A stretch of DNA of 7,578 bases from Candidatus Adiutrix sp. (GTDB taxonomy: Bacteria > Desulfobacterota > Desulfarculia > Adiutricales > Adiutricaceae): positions 1-7,578 of the forward strand of contig JAITBV010000211.1 of the NCBI GenBank assembly GCA_031283395.1. The letters run 5' to 3'. The notes under the pieces were generated by a model. It did no database searches, had not been told where the DNA came from, and saw only the letters and a list, made by a program, of their open reading frames with translations. Position numbers and translations under genes: made by a program. Positions 6,335 to 7,578 of this stretch are shown here, piece after piece. Position 1 is the first letter of the stretch. Each line of letters opens with the position of its first letter.

Positions 6335-7578
6335 CAGTCCTCGTCCGTTTTCAGGACGGCCACAAAAGCACTCTGGGGCACTTCGATCTGGCCGACCATT
6401 TTCATGCGTTTTTTACCCTTCTTCTGCTTTTCCAAAAGTTTACGCTTGCGGGTGATGTCGCCGCCGTAACATTTGGCGGTCACGTCCTTGCGAAAAGCGC
6501 TGATGGTGGTGCGGGCGATGATCTGGCCGCCGATGGCCCCCTGGATGGCTATTTTGAACTGCTGGCGGGGCAGTTCCTCCTTAAGGCGCTCGCACATGTT
6601 TAAGGCCCGGGCTCTGGCCCGGTCGCGGTGGACTATGACCGACAGGGCGTCCACCTTCTCTCCGTTAAGAAGGATATCCACCTTCACCAAGTCCTGGACC
6701 CGGTAGTCCAGCATCTCATAATTGAAGCTACCATAACCCTGGGTGACGGTTTTTAAGCGGTCATAGAAATCATAGATGACCTCGGCCAGAGGCAGTTCGA
6801 AGGTCATTTCAACCCGGCCGGGCGAGGTGTAGTTAAGGCGGGAATTCTCCCCCCGCCTATCCAGGGCCAGCTTCATGACCACCCCTATGTAACGTTCCGG
6901 GGCCATGATGGAGGCCCGTATATAAGGCTCCAAGGCTGAGGCGATGCTCATGGGATCAGGGTAGTCCTGGGGATTGTCGATGGTCAGTTCCGCCTGATCC
7001 TTCAAAGTGAAACGGTAGCGGACCGAAGGGGCGGTCATGACTATGGACTGGTCGAATTCCCGCTCCAGTCTCTCTTGAACTATTTCCAGGTGCAAAAGAC
7101 CCAGAAAGCCGCAGCGGAAGCCCAGGCCCAGGGCCGCGGAACTGTCTTTCTGAAAGACCAGGGCGGCATCGTTGAGTTTATATTTTTCCAAGGCCTCGGC
7201 CAGGGCCGGGAAATCGTCGGCAGCCACGGGGTAGATGGAGGAGAAGACCACCGGCAGGACTTCCTTGAAGCCGCCCAAGGGGGATGGGGACGGGCGCTCG
7301 GCCAGGGTGACGGTGTCGCCGATGGCCACATCCGAAACGGTCTTGATCCCGGCGATGATGTAGCCCACCATGCCGGCGGAGAGTTCCGGCACCGGTTCCC
7401 TGTTCAGCCGGAACACCCCGACCTCCTCAACCTTGTGTTCGGCCGCTCCGGCCATTAGGCGAATGACCTCCCCGGCCCTGAGGCGTCCGTGGACGAGGCG
7501 GACAGCCACCACCGTGCCCCGGAAGGGGTCGTAGTGGGCGTCGAAGATGCGGGCGGCCAAGGGGGCTTCAGGATCGCC
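6334..7578 (-). CDS. lepA: Elongation factor 4 (LepA), 5' end outside window
   Basis: This is the 3' part of the gene for the ribosome-bound GTPase EF4/LepA, which acts on translating ribosomes and in 30S maturation. The window shows 414 residues, entering at GDPEAPLAARIFD, a point near residue 185 of E. coli LepA (about 600 aa). The GTP-binding domain is therefore cut off by the window edge, not lost. Visible parts are domain II (GYIIAGIK, about fragment residues 72-79), the family signature FRCGFLGLLHLEIVQERLERE (starting near 154), the domain V region, and the LepA-specific C-terminal domain ending in CYGGDITRKRKLLEKQKKGK and EVPQSAFVAVLK. These final blocks separate LepA from EF-G. The frame is open to the window end with no internal stop. 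A TTG at 7558-7560 lies inside the gene and is not a start. The gene heads a probable operon with rnj. Confidence 0.98.
   Translation of the reverse strand, partial: GDPEAPLAARIFDAHYDPFRGTVVAVRLVHGRLRAGEVIRLMAGAAEHKVEEVGVFRLNREPVPELSAGMVGYIIAGIKTVSDVAIGDTVTLAERPSPSPLGGFKEVLPVVFSSIYPVAADDFPALAEALEKYKLNDAALVFQKDSSAALGLGFRCGFLGLLHLEIVQERLEREFDQSIVMTAPSVRYRFTLKDQAELTIDNPQDYPDPMSIASALEPYIRASIMAPERYIGVVMKLALDRRGENSRLNYTSPGRVEMTFELPLAEVIYDFYDRLKTVTQGYGSFNYEMLDYRVQDLVKVDILLNGEKVDALSVIVHRDRARARALNMCERLKEELPRQQFKIAIQGAIGGQIIARTTISAFRKDVTAKCYGGDITRKRKLLEKQKKGKKRMKMVGQIEVPQSAFVAVLKTDED

Noticed and set aside
7558..7560. TTG as the lepA start codon
   Set aside because: The frame stays open to the window end, and the residues before it (GDPEAP) match the interior of LepA, so the real start lies beyond 7578.

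Overview
All five protein genes and both tRNA genes lie on the minus strand. Read in the direction of transcription, from high to low coordinates, the order is: 3' part of lepA (EF4), rnj (ribonuclease J), a large unrecognised repeat protein, a DUF1178 zinc-ribbon-like protein, a GGDEF diguanylate cyclase, tRNA-Arg(CCG) and initiator tRNA-fMet. I see no convincing plus-strand gene. The long plus-strand reading frames are shadows of GC-rich minus-strand genes.

The sequence is moderately GC-rich, with AT-rich gaps and E. coli-like sigma70 promoters. A bacterium with lepA next to RNase J, a canonical c-di-GMP cyclase and a DUF1178 gene fits a Desulfobacterota/deltaproteobacterial genome. That placement is inferred from style and gene content, not from a marker search.

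Three transcription blocks seem likely. Block 1 (7578 to 2291) is lepA-rnj-repeat protein. The lepA stop and rnj start overlap in TGATG, and the 81-bp gap before the repeat gene holds a good Shine-Dalgarno but no clear promoter or terminator. Block 2 (about 2268 to 276) is DUF1178 plus the GGDEF gene, driven by a near-consensus promoter (TTGACA-17-TATCAT). Its -10 element is covered by a 15/19 match to the Fur-box consensus. Block 3 is the tRNA pair. Each tRNA has its own near-consensus promoter, and the -35 of the tRNA-Arg promoter overlaps the stop codon of the GGDEF gene.

The most unusual object is the 763-residue protein at 2291..4582. It has an unrecognised N-terminal region, then 32 tandem units of a 12-residue motif of the type x-L-P-E-A-L-A-x-x-V-x-x (residues 199-581). 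A strongly acidic, probably disordered tail follows with three copies of an 11-residue acidic-P-[LI]-L motif, and the protein ends in a short heptad-like basic helix. I recognise no family for it. Its architecture suggests a filament, solenoid or scaffold, and its place directly after RNase J raises the untested idea of a role in RNA processing or cell organisation.
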